Shown: positions 8,223 through 17,980 of the stretch, in pieces
How positions within the stretch are numbered: the first letter of the stretch is position 1
Layout: the number at the start of each line of letters is the position of its first letter
Assembly: GCA_950096615.1 (NCBI GenBank)
Contig: CATNCP010000030.1
Coordinates: forward strand, 1 to 35,203
Origin: an uncultured Kangiella sp.
GTDB lineage: Bacteria; Pseudomonadota; Gammaproteobacteria; Enterobacterales; Kangiellaceae
Length of the DNA: 35,203 bases
Reading direction: 5' to 3'
Notes under the pieces: model-generated
Told to the model about the DNA's origin: nothing
The model's database searches: none
The model's input: only the letters and a program-made list of their open reading frames with translations
Made by a program: the position numbers and the translations under genes

Positions 8223-10058
8223 TTATTGTCCAGAATTTTTCATGTTTAACCAGTGTTCAAAGTTACTCTGATGTTTATCGAAGTCATCAGCATAAGTGAT
8301 ATAGGCAGTATCACATTCTGCTGCTTCCAGTGCCACCTTAAACGTCATCAGTTCATCACGTCGGAAACCAACAATATCGATACTTTCGCCAACTGGCACC
8401 TGTTTAACCTCACGATCAAACGTTGACGCATTAATGCGCAGTCCGTCCATTGCGACTAAGTGATCACCTGCTGAGATGCCCGCCTTTCCGGCTGGGGAGT
8501 CAGCGTAGACATTCTTAATCACAACGCCCGTAGCTTTTGATTTATACTCCAGCCCTAAGTCAGCCAAATGTTCATCCTGTGGCAAGGTAGCTTTAAAACC
8601 ACCGCGATCACTTCTATCCGTACGCGGCAGGTACGCTAAGCGTAACCCCAACCGAGACAATAGAGCTTCTGTAGGCAATGGATTGGTACTGTATAACGCA
8701 ACCTCAAAAAACTGCTTGATATCATCGTGAGACGTTTCAGGTGTTTCTTCTAAAACAAGTGCTTGAATGGTGTCGTTTTCAACACCCTTTTGGACTTTGC
8801 CATACTCTGCCCATAAACGGCGCATGATATCTTTTAACGACTTTTTCCAGTCAGTTTTTTCTCGTATCAGCAAGTCTAAGCAGAAAGCAATTTCGGCACC
8901 TTTCGTGTAATAACTCACGACAGCATTGGGTGCATTTTCATCTTGCTTATAGAATTTAGTCCAAGCATCAAAACTCGAATCCGTTACCGTTTGAATCAAA
9001 CGACCCTTAGAGCGCCTAACGGAAGTTAAGGTTTTTGCTAAACGGGTTAAGTACTCTTCCTTATCAATGCACTGTGTTTGAGCTAAAGCCAAATTATCGT
9101 AATAAGACGTAATACCTTCGAAAGCCCACAATAACTCCGTATAGCTTTCGTTTTGAGTGTCGTACGGCAAAAACTCCGCTGGCTTGATTCGCTTAACGTT
9201 CCAAGTATGGAAGTATTCATGAGAACATAAATCTAGGAAAGTTTGATAGGTATCTTTAACCTTGTCTTGGTCATCCGTTTCTAAAGGCAGATCTTCGCGA
9301 CTACAGTGCAAAGCAGTCGAATTTCGGTGCTCTAAGCCGCCAAAACCACTACCCAAAACATAGGTCATAAAAATATAGCGCTCCATTGGAGCTGCTTCAC
9401 CAAAGAAGCGAATGTGGTGCTCACAAATCTTAGTAAGGTCATCCGCTAAACGCTTTTCATCAACCTTATGGCGACCTGTTAATGCCATATGATGCGGCAC
9501 GCCACCAGCTTCGAAACTGATAAGGTGGAAGTCAGACATTTCCACGGGGCAGTCAATCAGCTCGGCGTAATCCAATGCTTGATAGCGACCGAATGCAAAC
9601 TCACTAGTGCCTTCGATAGGTTTTAGCCCTGTCGCCACACGCCAGTGGACGTAATCTTCGCCGTCAGGACGGCTGATATCTAAGGTACAGGTTTCATCCT
9701 CGCGCCCGGAGACGGCAAAAAAGACACAGGTGCCATTAAAGAAACCATGGGTTTGATCAAGGTGCGCCCCTCTCACCGATAGATCCCAGGCATACACTTG
9801 ATAAGTCACCGTCACAGGACTGTCAGAAGTTGGCAATTTCCATGTCGACTTGTCGACTCGACCTAATTCTAGTTGGCCTTTAGCATTCTCTGCCTTGATC
9901 CACTGAATATGCTTTGAAAAGTCCCTTACCATATAACTTCCAGGGATCCAGTTCGGCATGTAAAGCAATTGCCCGTCGGCTCCGACCGCTTCTAAAAAGA
10001 GCTTAACTTCAAATAAATGTGCTTCAGGATTTACAGGATGGATCTGATAATGAATCAT
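8223..10058 (-). CDS. M61-family metallopeptidase (glycyl aminopeptidase-like) with C-terminal PDZ domain
   Basis: The 611-residue product has an N-terminal beta-rich domain (about 1-180). A gluzincin-type catalytic region follows, with zinc motif HEYFH at residues 280-284 and the downstream glutamate in WAFEG (E314). The GLEHRNS block (241-247) lies before the zinc motif. Residues of about 500-580, including [14 protein letters not shown], form a PDZ domain. Family M61 includes the glycyl aminopeptidase of Sphingomonas; the natural substrate here is unknown. No signal peptide is visible, so it appears cytoplasmic. It is the first gene of the peptidase-xthA-AsmA operon. No convincing ribosome binding site precedes the ATG, so the start is moderately certain. 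Confidence 0.88.
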   Translation of the reverse strand: MIHYQIHPVNPEAHLFEVKLFLEAVGADGQLLYMPNWIPGSYMVRDFSKHIQWIKAENAKGQLELGRVDKSTWKLPTSDSPVTVTYQVYAWDLSVRGAHLDQTHGFFNGTCVFFAVSGREDETCTLDISRPDGEDYVHWRVATGLKPIEGTSEFAFGRYQALDYAELIDCPVEMSDFHLISFEAGGVPHHMALTGRHKVDEKRLADDLTKICEHHIRFFGEAAPMERYIFMTYVLGSGFGGLEHRNSTALHCSREDLPLETDDQDKVKDTYQTFLDLCSHEYFHTWNVKRIKPAEFLPYDTQNESYTELLWAFEGITSYYDNLALAQTQCIDKEEYLTRLAKTLTSVRRSKGRLIQTVTDSSFDAWTKFYKQDENAPNAVVSYYTKGAEIAFCLDLLIREKTDWKKSLKDIMRRLWAEYGKVQKGVENDTIQALVLEETPETSHDDIKQFFEVALYSTNPLPTEALLSRLGLRLAYLPRTDRSDRGGFKATLPQDEHLADLGLEYKSKATGVVIKNVYADSPAGKAGISAGDHLVAMDGLRINASTFDREVKQVPVGESIDIVGFRRDELMTFKVALEAAECDTAYITYADDFDKHQSNFEHWLNMKNSGQ

Positions 10059-10157
10059 AAACTAGACTTTTGCCCAATCACATTGTAGATTTCGTTGATT
10101 CAATTATAGAGATTTAAACCCTGAATTACAGGGGTAAGTGCAAAAGACTGTGAAGCC

Positions 10158-10556
10158 ATGTCCAAAACCGAACTTTCAGAGCTAAAACTTAAACAATTAA
10201 CACCAGAACAACGGTTGAAAATCACCCAAGGCATCGTTGACGATCTCGTTCGCGCGTTGAATGTAGGGAACTATTCGCTGGTTTGGCGTTATTTTAGCGA
10301 CCAATTTAGCCAAGAAATGGGGGCGGCTGAATTTACCTCATTACACGAGAAGCTCATCAATCAGTACCAAAAGCTGAGCGTACTAGAGCAAATAAACTCG
10401 CGTCTTGATGATGGCCAAATATTTGAACATTGGCATATTTCCACTGACAGCTCCCAGACTCTATCAATGAAACTAGAGCTAACCTCGGTTAAAGAGTTTC
10501 TGGTTATTGAGCGTCTTTCAATCGAAAAAGCATCCGGTGACACCAGTAAAATCTAA
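10158..10556 (+). CDS. Small protein of unknown function, possibly NTF2-like
   Basis: This 132-residue protein is not one I recognise. It is hydrophilic, with no signal peptide or membrane segment. An N-terminal helical part (residues 1-45) is followed by ALNVGNYSLVWRYFSD and alternating strand-like segments (EHWHIS, LSMKLELTS, EFLVIERLSI). This resembles the cone-shaped NTF2/SnoaL-like fold used by many small stress and binding proteins, but that is a guess from pattern only. It stands alone on the plus strand, divergent from the M61 operon and convergent with the B12 operon. A short hairpin (CCCTG, loop, CAGGG) at 10119-10133 lies in its leader, and the Shine-Dalgarno sequence is weak. Confidence 0.6.
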   Translation: MSKTELSELKLKQLTPEQRLKITQGIVDDLVRALNVGNYSLVWRYFSDQFSQEMGAAEFTSLHEKLINQYQKLSVLEQINSRLDDGQIFEHWHISTDSSQTLSMKLELTSVKEFLVIERLSIEKASGDTSKI

Positions 10557-10590
10557 TTTACACTGCAAATATCAGCATTTACTTTTTAAC

Positions 10591-11127
10591 TCAATTGCTT
10601 GTCCGGCTAATATCTAAGGTGTAGCGTCCTAGCGATTTGGCGAAATACCAATAACTGATAAACAAAACACCATTGAAGAAGAGGTCACCAAAAAGAGTGC
10701 GTTGGAAGAATGGGATTGCCATGGTGAAGCAGGTTGCTAACCCCTGCCATGTGTTTGGATAATAATCGCTAACCGCCCACACACCAAAGTTTGTAATCAC
10801 AAAAAAGAGTATAGAGCCAGCCACGGAAGCGCCGATCACCTTCAACGGACTGACAGAGTCTCTGAGTAAAAAGCCAATCGATACCGCAACCAAAATCGCG
10901 CCATAAACGAACAACATGGTGTTATGAAAGCCCAAGAAGATATCCGCTAAAAACATCGACAACATAGGTATTACAAAGGCCATCCATTTTTTATCAAAAT
11001 AAGTCCCGGCAAAAAGCCCCATTGCCATCACAGGGGTTACGTTGAACGGATGTGGAAACAACCGGTAAGCGCCAAGCGCTAAAATGATAGTCACTAATGT
11101 AATCGTTTTAATCGATATTTTACTCAT
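10591..11127 (-). CDS. DUF6580-like integral membrane protein, candidate B12-related transporter component
   Basis: The 178-residue protein is almost entirely hydrophobic, with about five or six membrane segments. Recognisable blocks are FNVTPVMAMGLFAGTYF (about 28-44), SMFLADIFLGFHN (57-69), FFVITNFGVW (about 108-117) and AIPFFQRTLFGDLFFNG (138-154), a pattern I associate with the DUF6580 family of unknown function. Size and topology are like the substrate-binding S components of energy-coupling factor transporters. It is the third gene behind the cobalamin riboswitch, 43 bases after the adenosyltransferase, with a GAGAGTGAG ribosome-binding region. I infer that it may help move cobalamin or a precursor across the inner membrane. 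No transporter ATPase lies nearby. Family call moderate, function low. Confidence 0.65.
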   Translation of the reverse strand: MSKISIKTITLVTIILALGAYRLFPHPFNVTPVMAMGLFAGTYFDKKWMAFVIPMLSMFLADIFLGFHNTMLFVYGAILVAVSIGFLLRDSVSPLKVIGASVAGSILFFVITNFGVWAVSDYYPNTWQGLATCFTMAIPFFQRTLFGDLFFNGVLFISYWYFAKSLGRYTLDISRTSN

Positions 11128-11170
11128 AACTCACTCTCTAAAACTTTGTAATTGCCTTTTAGACTGGCTT

Positions 11171-11737
11171 TCATTTTTGCCACTGGGGCTCTTGTGTCGA
11201 AGCAGCTCTACCGGTTAAACGTGCGATAATAAAGAAAGCGTCCGATAGACGATTTAAATACACCAAGAGTTCTGTTGATACAGTTTCTTCTATACTTAAC
11301 CGCACCACATCTCGCTCAGCTCGCCTTGCCACACAACGCGCAAAGTGAGCGTTAGCAGAAGGCAAGTTTTGCCCAGGGATGACAAACTCCTTAAGCGCTG
11401 GTAGCGTTGCATTCCATTGCTCAATAAAGTGCTCAATATTGTCAGTAGCGGAACCGGATAGGAAGTGATTGCTAGGCGATGCTAACTCCCCTCCTACGTT
11501 AAATAACTCGTTTTGAATCTGCTGACAAAACATCTGGATATCGTCAAACTCGGAAAAGCTTGCCTTATCAAGATGTGGTAAAGCAGCCAAAAACATCCCA
11601 ATAGCCGCATTCAGTTCATCCACCGAGCCTATAGCATCGATACGTAACGATGACTTGCTGACACGTTTACCATCAGCCAAACGTGTCGTGCCTCCGTCAC
11701 CAGCGCCAGTTGTTATCTGTGTTAAGCGATTAGCCAT
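11171..11737 (-). CDS. pduO: PduO-type ATP:cob(I)alamin adenosyltransferase
   Basis: The 188-residue protein has the three signatures of PduO/MMAB-type adenosyltransferases. TTGAGDGGTT (residues 9-18) binds ATP. ARRAERDVV (137-145) contains the arginine and glutamate of the active site. LNRLSDAFF (161-169) is the C-terminal block. The enzyme transfers the 5'-deoxyadenosyl group of ATP to cob(I)alamin, giving coenzyme B12, in the cytoplasm. It is unrelated in fold to the BtuR/CobA type. It lies 17 bases after the btuB-like receptor gene and before the DUF6580-like gene, under the riboswitch at 13831-14022. The start has GGAA about 8 bases upstream. Confidence 0.92.
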   Translation of the reverse strand: MANRLTQITTGAGDGGTTRLADGKRVSKSSLRIDAIGSVDELNAAIGMFLAALPHLDKASFSEFDDIQMFCQQIQNELFNVGGELASPSNHFLSGSATDNIEHFIEQWNATLPALKEFVIPGQNLPSANAHFARCVARRAERDVVRLSIEETVSTELLVYLNRLSDAFFIIARLTGRAASTQEPQWQK

Positions 11738-11754
11738 AGAGTTCCACGCTGTCT

Positions 11755-13746
11755 TTAAAAACGATAACTCAGTTTAGCATAACCATTTCGCCCATTCGCA
11801 GGGTAATAGCCGCCAAATTGCGCATAATCGATATATTCTTTATCCAACAAATTATCAACACGAATCCCCAGTGTTAACTCCTCCCAGCGCCAGTTTATCG
11901 CTGAATTCAGGACAACATGACTCTCAATTTTGGGTAGAGCATTCGCCACATCACCTTCTTGGTAACGGTTTCCGCGATAATTAACTTCAACATACCAATT
12001 AGCGACTGTATCAATCTGCCAGTCAAACCAGCCGTTAACCGTATGCTTAGAAACGCCTGGAATATTGTTGCCCTGACTACTTGGTTCGCCCCGCTTTATT
12101 TCAGCGTCGACATAATGATAGTTGATGCCAGATGTTAGTTTAGAAGTAATATCCGTCTGATAATCAACAATAAAGCCTATTCGCTCAGACTCACCACCAT
12201 TCACATTAGCGCCTGGAAAGAAAGCTCCTGGTGGCGGCGTTGCCGATGGGTCAAAGAAAATTTCATCATCCAGCTCTAACTGGTAAGCCGATAGCTTTAA
12301 AAAACCATGGCTCAGCGTTTTCTCATAACCCACTTCCAATGAATCACCAGTTTGTGGCTCTAGGCCAATCACACCATCTGCTGTGTAAGATTGCTCATCG
12401 ACCTTGGCGAAACGGTAATTCTTACTAAATCGTGCATAGCCTTTGCTGTGTTTATCTAACTGATGACTCAACCCTAAATCGTAAGCCGTAGCAGAATTTT
12501 TTAACTTTATGCCTGCTGGATAAGCAGTAAAGTCCACTAAATCGTCCTCAACTCGTGCGTATCGCGCTGCGAGTTCAATGTCTGTGTTTTTAGATAACGG
12601 TAAAAACAACTGCGAGTAAAAGCTTTCGACTTCCTGCTCATTGCTACGCCCCAGCAACGAAAAATCATATTCCGCATGGTCATAATCAATACCGTTAATC
12701 CAGTCAATCGAACCACTGTCAGTCTGCCACTCGCCTTTAATTCGTGGATAGATACTCCACTGAGTTCTATTGGTGGTATTCACTGTGGTGGTTGGAAATC
12801 CAACAAAGCTATTGATACTGTCGATGTCAGAGTCTAAATAATTGACATCAATCGCATATTTCCAGTTATTATCGATTGTTTCTTGACCAAAAATACGCAG
12901 CACATCTTGCTGAGTATCCACATAATCATTGGCAAACTCTGGGCGTGACTGCGTTGGTTCACCCAAGTCTGATTCTAAAAGCGCACCGGGGATGTTTAAG
13001 TCTTCTCGATTTGTATTAACCTCGAACAGCCAGTCCGATGTCTCAGTTAAATAGTTAAACTTAACGGCTAACTGATGTTGCTCACGCTCGTTATGATCAC
13101 GGTAATTATCAGTCTCTAAATAGTTCGCGCTCAACAAAAATGACCAATCCTGATTCAGCGCATGATGTAGGTTCACATTGCCTTGCACAGTACCGTAATT
13201 ACCCGCAATGAGACTGGCATTCGATTCTTTACTCTTGCCAGAACGTGTCACGATATTGATCACACCAGCGACCGCTTGATCACCATATAAAGTGCTAGCC
13301 GCACCCTGAATAATTTCAATGCGCTCAATGTCCGAGACTGATACAGACTCCAGATCGGGCGCGGCAATATCCGTGTAATTCAAACGACGACCATCGACTT
13401 GAATCAATACATTATTACTCGCCTGTTCAGCTGAAATACCACGCATACTGATCGTCGTTTTGCCGCTGACAGACGATACTTGGACGCCAGCGACACGCTT
13501 TAATAACTGGACGAGTTGTGTCGCGTTGCTGCGCTCGATATCGTCTTGGGAGATGATGGTGATGTTGGTTGGCAGTCGAACATTGCGTTCTTTAAAACGC
13601 GACGCTGTAATAACGACTGTATTATCTTCCCTAACGTCCCCTTCTGTCCCAGGTTGCTCTGCTGCTTTAACCGTTGCGCTTAAGCCTAAAGTCGCCGTGA
13701 CGGCGATAGCGACTAACGTTTGAGTCGCTAATGTTGTTTCTGTCAT
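11755..13746 (-). CDS. btuB: TonB-dependent outer-membrane cobalamin receptor (BtuB-like)
   Basis: The 663-residue product has a signal peptide (about 1-28, ending SATVKA), a TonB box (TVVITASRF, 43-51), a plug domain (about 55-170, with VLIQVDGRRLN, ERIEIIQG and STLYGD) and a beta barrel ending in an aromatic residue (LSYRF). BtuB binds cobalamin at the cell surface and passes it to the periplasm using TonB energy. The substrate assignment rests on the cobalamin riboswitch directly upstream and the adenosyltransferase directly downstream. The signal peptide is odd in having no lysine or arginine before the hydrophobic core. An in-frame TGA at 13758-13760 rules out a longer start. A GAAG/GAAGAG-like ribosome-binding region precedes the ATG. 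Confidence 0.9.
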   Translation of the reverse strand: MTETTLATQTLVAIAVTATLGLSATVKAAEQPGTEGDVREDNTVVITASRFKERNVRLPTNITIISQDDIERSNATQLVQLLKRVAGVQVSSVSGKTTISMRGISAEQASNNVLIQVDGRRLNYTDIAAPDLESVSVSDIERIEIIQGAASTLYGDQAVAGVINIVTRSGKSKESNASLIAGNYGTVQGNVNLHHALNQDWSFLLSANYLETDNYRDHNEREQHQLAVKFNYLTETSDWLFEVNTNREDLNIPGALLESDLGEPTQSRPEFANDYVDTQQDVLRIFGQETIDNNWKYAIDVNYLDSDIDSINSFVGFPTTTVNTTNRTQWSIYPRIKGEWQTDSGSIDWINGIDYDHAEYDFSLLGRSNEQEVESFYSQLFLPLSKNTDIELAARYARVEDDLVDFTAYPAGIKLKNSATAYDLGLSHQLDKHSKGYARFSKNYRFAKVDEQSYTADGVIGLEPQTGDSLEVGYEKTLSHGFLKLSAYQLELDDEIFFDPSATPPPGAFFPGANVNGGESERIGFIVDYQTDITSKLTSGINYHYVDAEIKRGEPSSQGNNIPGVSKHTVNGWFDWQIDTVANWYVEVNYRGNRYQEGDVANALPKIESHVVLNSAINWRWEELTLGIRVDNLLDKEYIDYAQFGGYYPANGRNGYAKLSYRF

Positions 13747-13798
13747 TGCTAGATCTCTTCACTTCTAGCGGGCATGAGTATTATTTCATTACTGTCTA

Positions 13799-13826
13799 CC
13801 GAGCAAGAGCCCACCGATCTGCTCAG
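13799..13826 (-). promoter_or_regulatory. Hairpin in the riboswitch expression platform
   Basis: Immediately after the aptamer, CTGAGCA and TGCTCGG can form a 7-base-pair stem with one G-U pair around a 14-base loop on the btuB messenger. The loop includes CTCTT, which is complementary to AAGAG just before the btuB start. Loop-to-ribosome-site pairing is therefore a possible translational switch. This is inferred from complementarity only. Confidence 0.35.
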
Positions 13827-13830
13827 CACC

Positions 13831-14022
13831 TAACAAGGCCGGTCTCCGGACTTAAAAGCATCTCACTCCTTCACCTTCCCAAGCATACGTTCAGTTGTAT
13901 AACTCAGTGGTTTATTAATAACTCACTCGTCTATTAATAAGAAAGAAGCGCTCTTTATTACCGTTGCGGGGGCAGTACCAGAACCACACTGGTTTCCCGA
14001 TTAATCCCATGGAACCTTGTTA
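13831..14022 (-). ncRNA. Cobalamin riboswitch
   Basis: On the minus strand, the leader of the btuB-like gene holds a complete cobalamin aptamer. The 3' B12 box AAGTCCGGAGACCGGCC is at 13853-13837. The central GCCCCCGCAACGGTAA lies at about 13973-13958, and GGGAAACCAG lies at about 13998-13989. The ends pair as a perfect 8-base P1 stem (CCTTGTTA at 14015-14022 on the plus strand with TAACAAGG at 13831-13838). The core reads CAACGG where many members have CAACTG. In known cases adenosylcobalamin binding turns the downstream gene off. No T-tract terminator follows, so control of translation initiation is more likely. Confidence 0.95.
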
Positions 14023-14117
14023 GCCAATAATGACGTCGAATGTTGTTTTGAGGGAGCTTTATCTTTTCTAGGGGATAAATAACCATAAATAGGTTCACCC
14101 TTCTCCAACTCGGTGGT

Positions 14118-14146
14118 ATTATAGCCACAAGCTATTTAGACGTCTA
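14118..14146 (-). promoter_or_regulatory. Candidate promoter of the riboswitch-btuB operon
   Basis: On the minus strand TAGACG (14146-14141) and a perfect TATAAT (14123-14118) are separated by 17 bases. Transcription would start near 14111, about 90 bases before the riboswitch aptamer. The -35 matches consensus at four of six positions. Confidence 0.5.
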
Positions 14147-14169
14147 TACATCTTTTAGTTTATTGCATA

Positions 14170-14198
14170 TTTCCGATAATTCAGTGACTCGTTATAAC
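14170..14198 (+). promoter_or_regulatory. Weak candidate promoter of metH
   Basis: TATAAC at 14193-14198 fits a -10 element, with TTTCCG at 14170-14175 as a poor -35 at 17-base spacing. The resulting leader would be about 33 bases. An AT-rich stem (CTAAAA at 14207-14212, TTTTAG at 14218-14223) lies within it. No methionine repressor or other operator was recognised. Confidence 0.3.
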
Positions 14199-14237
14199 AA
14201 CGGGTTCTAAAAACAGCTTTTAGGTTTCGCATAAGCA

Positions 14238-17200
14238 ATGACAATACCAAACGAAAACAACTTAAATATTAGAGAGTTACTAAAGCAGCGCATTCTCGTT
14301 CTGGATGGTGCGATGGGCACCATGATCCAGCAATATACCCTAGAGGAAGAGGATTACCGCAGCGAGCGATTCAAAGATTGGCATTGCGACGTCAAGGGTA
14401 ACAACGACCTTCTGAGTCTATCTCAGCCGCAGATCATCAAGGATATTCACGAAGAATACCTTAAAGCTGGCTCGGACATTATCGAAACCAATACTTTTAA
14501 CGCCACTCGTATTGCCATGGCCGATTACGACATGGAAGACTTGTCGGCGGAGATAAATTTTGAATCCGCACGCCTAGCCAAAGAAATCGCAGACGAATAC
14601 TCGACGCCTGATAAACCCCGCTTTGTGGCTGGCGTGCTTGGCCCGACAAACAGAACCTGTAGTATTTCACCTGACGTTAACGATCCCGGCTTTCGAAACG
14701 TCAGCTTTGATCAATTAGCCGATGCCTATTACGAGTCAACCGATGCTCTAGTTAGAGGTGGCGCGGACTTACTGTTGATCGAAACCATTTTCGACACGCT
14801 TAACGCCAAAGCAGCTATTTATGGTGTGAAAAAATACTTTGATGATCACAAGCTAGAATTGCCGATCATGATCTCAGGTACTATTACTGACGCCTCTGGC
14901 CGAACCTTAACCGGACAAACGACCGAAGCTTTTTACAACTCAGTGCGCCATGCCAACCCTATTTCGATAGGTTTAAACTGTGCGCTCGGCCCGAAAGACT
15001 TGCGCACCTATGTCACCGAGCTCAACCGCATTAGTGAGTTTAATATTTCAGTTCACCCTAACGCAGGCTTGCCCAATGAGTTCGGAGGTTACGACGAAAC
15101 GCCACAAGACATGGCACACGAAATGATGCAGTGGGTCGATGATGGCATGATTAACATTATCGGTGGTTGCTGCGGAACCACACCTGAGCATATTGCCCAC
15201 TTCGCAGAATTAGTGCAGCACAAACAACCTCGCACGCAAGCCAATCAAGATAAAAAGTGTCGCCTGTCGGGGTTAGAGCCTTTACTGATAGATGAAGACA
15301 GTCTATTTATTAATGTCGGCGAGCGAACCAACGTCACCGGGTCTAAACGTTTTTTGCGACTTATCAAAGAAGACGATTACGAAACCGCGATTGAAGTTGC
15401 GTTGCAGCAAGTAGAAAACGGCGCGCAAATTATTGACATCAACATGGATGAAGCCATGTTGGACTCTACCGCCGCCATGCAGCGTTTTTTGAACTTGATT
15501 GCGTCGGAGCCAGATATCAGCCGCGTGCCGGTCATGTTGGATTCGTCAAAGTGGGAAGTGATTGAAGCAGGCTTGAAATGTATTCAAGGCAAAGGTGTGG
15601 TCAATTCTATATCACTGAAAGAAGGCGAAGAGATTTTCCTTGAACAAGCCAAACTCGTCCAACGCTACGGCGCCGCCGTGATTGTGATGGCTTTCGATGA
15701 ACAAGGTCAGGCTGATACCTTTAAACGCAAAACTGAAATCTGTGCGCGGGCTTATAAGATCTTAACCGAGCAAGTGGGCTTCGATCCTTGTGACATTATT
15801 TTCGATCCCAATATTTTCGCTATCGCGACCGGTATTGAAGAGCACAATAATTATGCGGTCGATTTTATTGAAGCGACCGAATGGATCAAAAAGAATTTAC
15901 CACATGCCATGATTTCCGGTGGCGTATCCAATGTATCGTTTTCCTTCCGTGGAAACGACAAGGTGCGAGAAGCGATCCATGCTGTATTTTTATACCACGC
16001 CATTAACGTTGGTATGGACATGGGGATCGTTAATGCAGGACAACTGGAAGTTTATAGCGAAGTGCCTCTCGAGCTGCGAGAGGCGGTTGAAGACGTGGTG
16101 CTTAATCGTAAAGACGATGCAACGGATACTCTGTTGGAGCTGGCAGAGCAGTATCGAGGCGATGGTACGGGTGAGAAAAGTAAACAAGATTTAGAGTGGC
16201 GAAGCTGGGAAGTTAACAAACGTCTACAGCATTCATTGGTTAAAGGTATCACTGAATTTATTGATGAAGATGTCGAAGAATCTCGCCAAGGGTTTGAGCG
16301 GCCACTGCATGTAATTGAAGGGCCCTTGATGGATGGTATGAATGTGGTCGGCGATCTGTTTGGCTCGGGACAAATGTTCTTACCCCAAGTGGTTAAGTCT
16401 GCTCGTGTAATGAAAAAAGCAGTGGCTTACCTCTTCCCCTTCATGGAGGAAGAGAAAAAACGTTTGAATCTTGCTGACAAGCCTAAAGGCAAAATTCTCA
16501 TGGCTACAGTAAAAGGCGACGTCCATGATATTGGTAAGAACATTGTAGGCGTCGTGTTGCAATGTAATGGTTATGAGGTCATCGATCTAGGCGTCATGGT
16601 ACCGACCGATAAAATTCTTGAAACCGCCATTAGCGAAAACTGCCACATCATTGGATTGTCAGGCTTAATCACGCCGTCACTAGAAGAAATGGTCAATGTG
16701 GCGAAAGAAATGCAACGCCGAGGCATGGACTTGCCACTACTGATTGGCGGCGCGACCACATCAAAAATTCACACTGCGGTTAAAATTGAACCCCAATATG
16801 AGCATGCAACCCTGTATGTCGCTGATGCCTCGCGAGTAGTTGGCGTTGCCAGCAAACTATTAGGCGATGACAAAAACGCTTTTGTTCAAGAAAACAAAGA
16901 CGAGTACGAAAAGCTTCGAGTGCAACGCGAACAGCGTATGAAAAAGAAGACATTGACTTCGCTACATGAAGCCAGAGAATTCGCGCCCGATATCGACTGG
17001 AATGCAGAAGACATCGTTAAGCCGTCTTTTCTAGGTACAAAAGTATTCTATGACTACCCTCTTGAGAACTTACTTGAACGAATCGACTGGACACCTTTTT
17101 TCCGCTCATGGCAGCTTGCAGGCAAGTTTCCGAAAATTCTAAAGGATGAAGTTGTCGGTGAAACCGCCACTAAACTGTATCAAGATGCGCAGGCCATGCT

Positions 17201-17933
17201 GAAAACCATCATCGACGAAAAGTGGTTAACTGCTCGTGCCGTTATTGGTTTTTATCCAGCGAACTCTGTTAGTGATGACATCGAAGTTTATCGCGATGAA
17301 CAGCGCGATAATACAGCTTATAAATTGCACCACCTGCGCCAACAAAAGCAAACTCGTAATGGCAAGTTTAACCATTGTCTTTCAGACTTTATTGCGCCTA
17401 AAGAAACCCAACTGAACGATTATATTGGTGGATTCGCTGTCACCGCAGGGGTTGGCATTGATGAGCATGTTGAGCGATTTGAAAAGAACCATGACGACTA
17501 CAATTCGATTCTTCTAAAATCGCTAGCGGATCGTTTGGCAGAAGCATTTGCTGAGAAAATGCATGAGCTGGTCAGAAAGAAGTACTGGGGCTATGCCAAA
17601 GATGAAAAACTGGGTAACGAACAATTAATTTCAGAAGAATATCAAGGTATTCGTCCTGCTCCAGGCTACCCTGCATGCCCTGATCACACTGAAAAAGGAA
17701 CCCTGTGGGAGATGCTAAAGCCAGATGAAACTATCGGGCTTAATATCACCGAACACTTTGCCATGTACCCTACTGCTGCAGTATCCGGCTGGTACTTCGC
17801 GCACCCGCAGTCCAAATATTTCGGTACAGGAAAAATTGAAAAAGACCAAGTCGAGGATTATGCCAATCGAAAAGGTTGGTCGTTAGAGAAAGCAGAACAA
17901 TGGCTTGCTCCGTCCCTCAACTACGATCCATAA
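14238..17933 (+). CDS. metH: Cobalamin-dependent methionine synthase
   Basis: The 1231-residue protein matches E. coli MetH (1227) in length and domain order. The homocysteine-binding zinc site has C248 in LNCALGP and C311/C312 in [10 protein letters not shown]. The pterin domain begins near [13 protein letters not shown] (about 357-370). The cobalamin domain carries DVHDIGKN with the axial ligand H763. The C-terminal reactivation domain has [12 protein letters not shown] (1139-1150). It transfers a methyl group from 5-methyltetrahydrofolate to homocysteine through cobalamin, making methionine in the cytoplasm. It is divergent from the B12 uptake operon but not itself behind a riboswitch. Its last 37 codons are duplicated in diverged form at 23805-23918, so the 3' end may have been acquired by recombination together with the macroglobulin gene. 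The Shine-Dalgarno sequence is weak. Confidence 0.97.
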   Translation: MTIPNENNLNIRELLKQRILVLDGAMGTMIQQYTLEEEDYRSERFKDWHCDVKGNNDLLSLSQPQIIKDIHEEYLKAGSDIIETNTFNATRIAMADYDMEDLSAEINFESARLAKEIADEYSTPDKPRFVAGVLGPTNRTCSISPDVNDPGFRNVSFDQLADAYYESTDALVRGGADLLLIETIFDTLNAKAAIYGVKKYFDDHKLELPIMISGTITDASGRTLTGQTTEAFYNSVRHANPISIGLNCALGPKDLRTYVTELNRISEFNISVHPNAGLPNEFGGYDETPQDMAHEMMQWVDDGMINIIGGCCGTTPEHIAHFAELVQHKQPRTQANQDKKCRLSGLEPLLIDEDSLFINVGERTNVTGSKRFLRLIKEDDYETAIEVALQQVENGAQIIDINMDEAMLDSTAAMQRFLNLIASEPDISRVPVMLDSSKWEVIEAGLKCIQGKGVVNSISLKEGEEIFLEQAKLVQRYGAAVIVMAFDEQGQADTFKRKTEICARAYKILTEQVGFDPCDIIFDPNIFAIATGIEEHNNYAVDFIEATEWIKKNLPHAMISGGVSNVSFSFRGNDKVREAIHAVFLYHAINVGMDMGIVNAGQLEVYSEVPLELREAVEDVVLNRKDDATDTLLELAEQYRGDGTGEKSKQDLEWRSWEVNKRLQHSLVKGITEFIDEDVEESRQGFERPLHVIEGPLMDGMNVVGDLFGSGQMFLPQVVKSARVMKKAVAYLFPFMEEEKKRLNLADKPKGKILMATVKGDVHDIGKNIVGVVLQCNGYEVIDLGVMVPTDKILETAISENCHIIGLSGLITPSLEEMVNVAKEMQRRGMDLPLLIGGATTSKIHTAVKIEPQYEHATLYVADASRVVGVASKLLGDDKNAFVQENKDEYEKLRVQREQRMKKKTLTSLHEAREFAPDIDWNAEDIVKPSFLGTKVFYDYPLENLLERIDWTPFFRSWQLAGKFPKILKDEVVGETATKLYQDAQAMLKTIIDEKWLTARAVIGFYPANSVSDDIEVYRDEQRDNTAYKLHHLRQQKQTRNGKFNHCLSDFIAPKETQLNDYIGGFAVTAGVGIDEHVERFEKNHDDYNSILLKSLADRLAEAFAEKMHELVRKKYWGYAKDEKLGNEQLISEEYQGIRPAPGYPACPDHTEKGTLWEMLKPDETIGLNITEHFAMYPTAAVSGWYFAHPQSKYFGTGKIEKDQVEDYANRKGWSLEKAEQWLAPSLNYDP

Positions 17934-17980
17934 CTAAACCAATAAATATTCTCCACGTTAAGAAGTATGGCTCACTCAAC

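Noticed and set aside
7819-8271. 150-residue plus-strand open frame
   Set aside because: Antisense to xthA, whose full-length conservation explains the sequence; the peptide resembles no known protein.
17934-17980. Possible terminator between metH and the convergent macroglobulin gene
   Set aside because: No stem of useful length with a T-tract was found in the 47-base gap.
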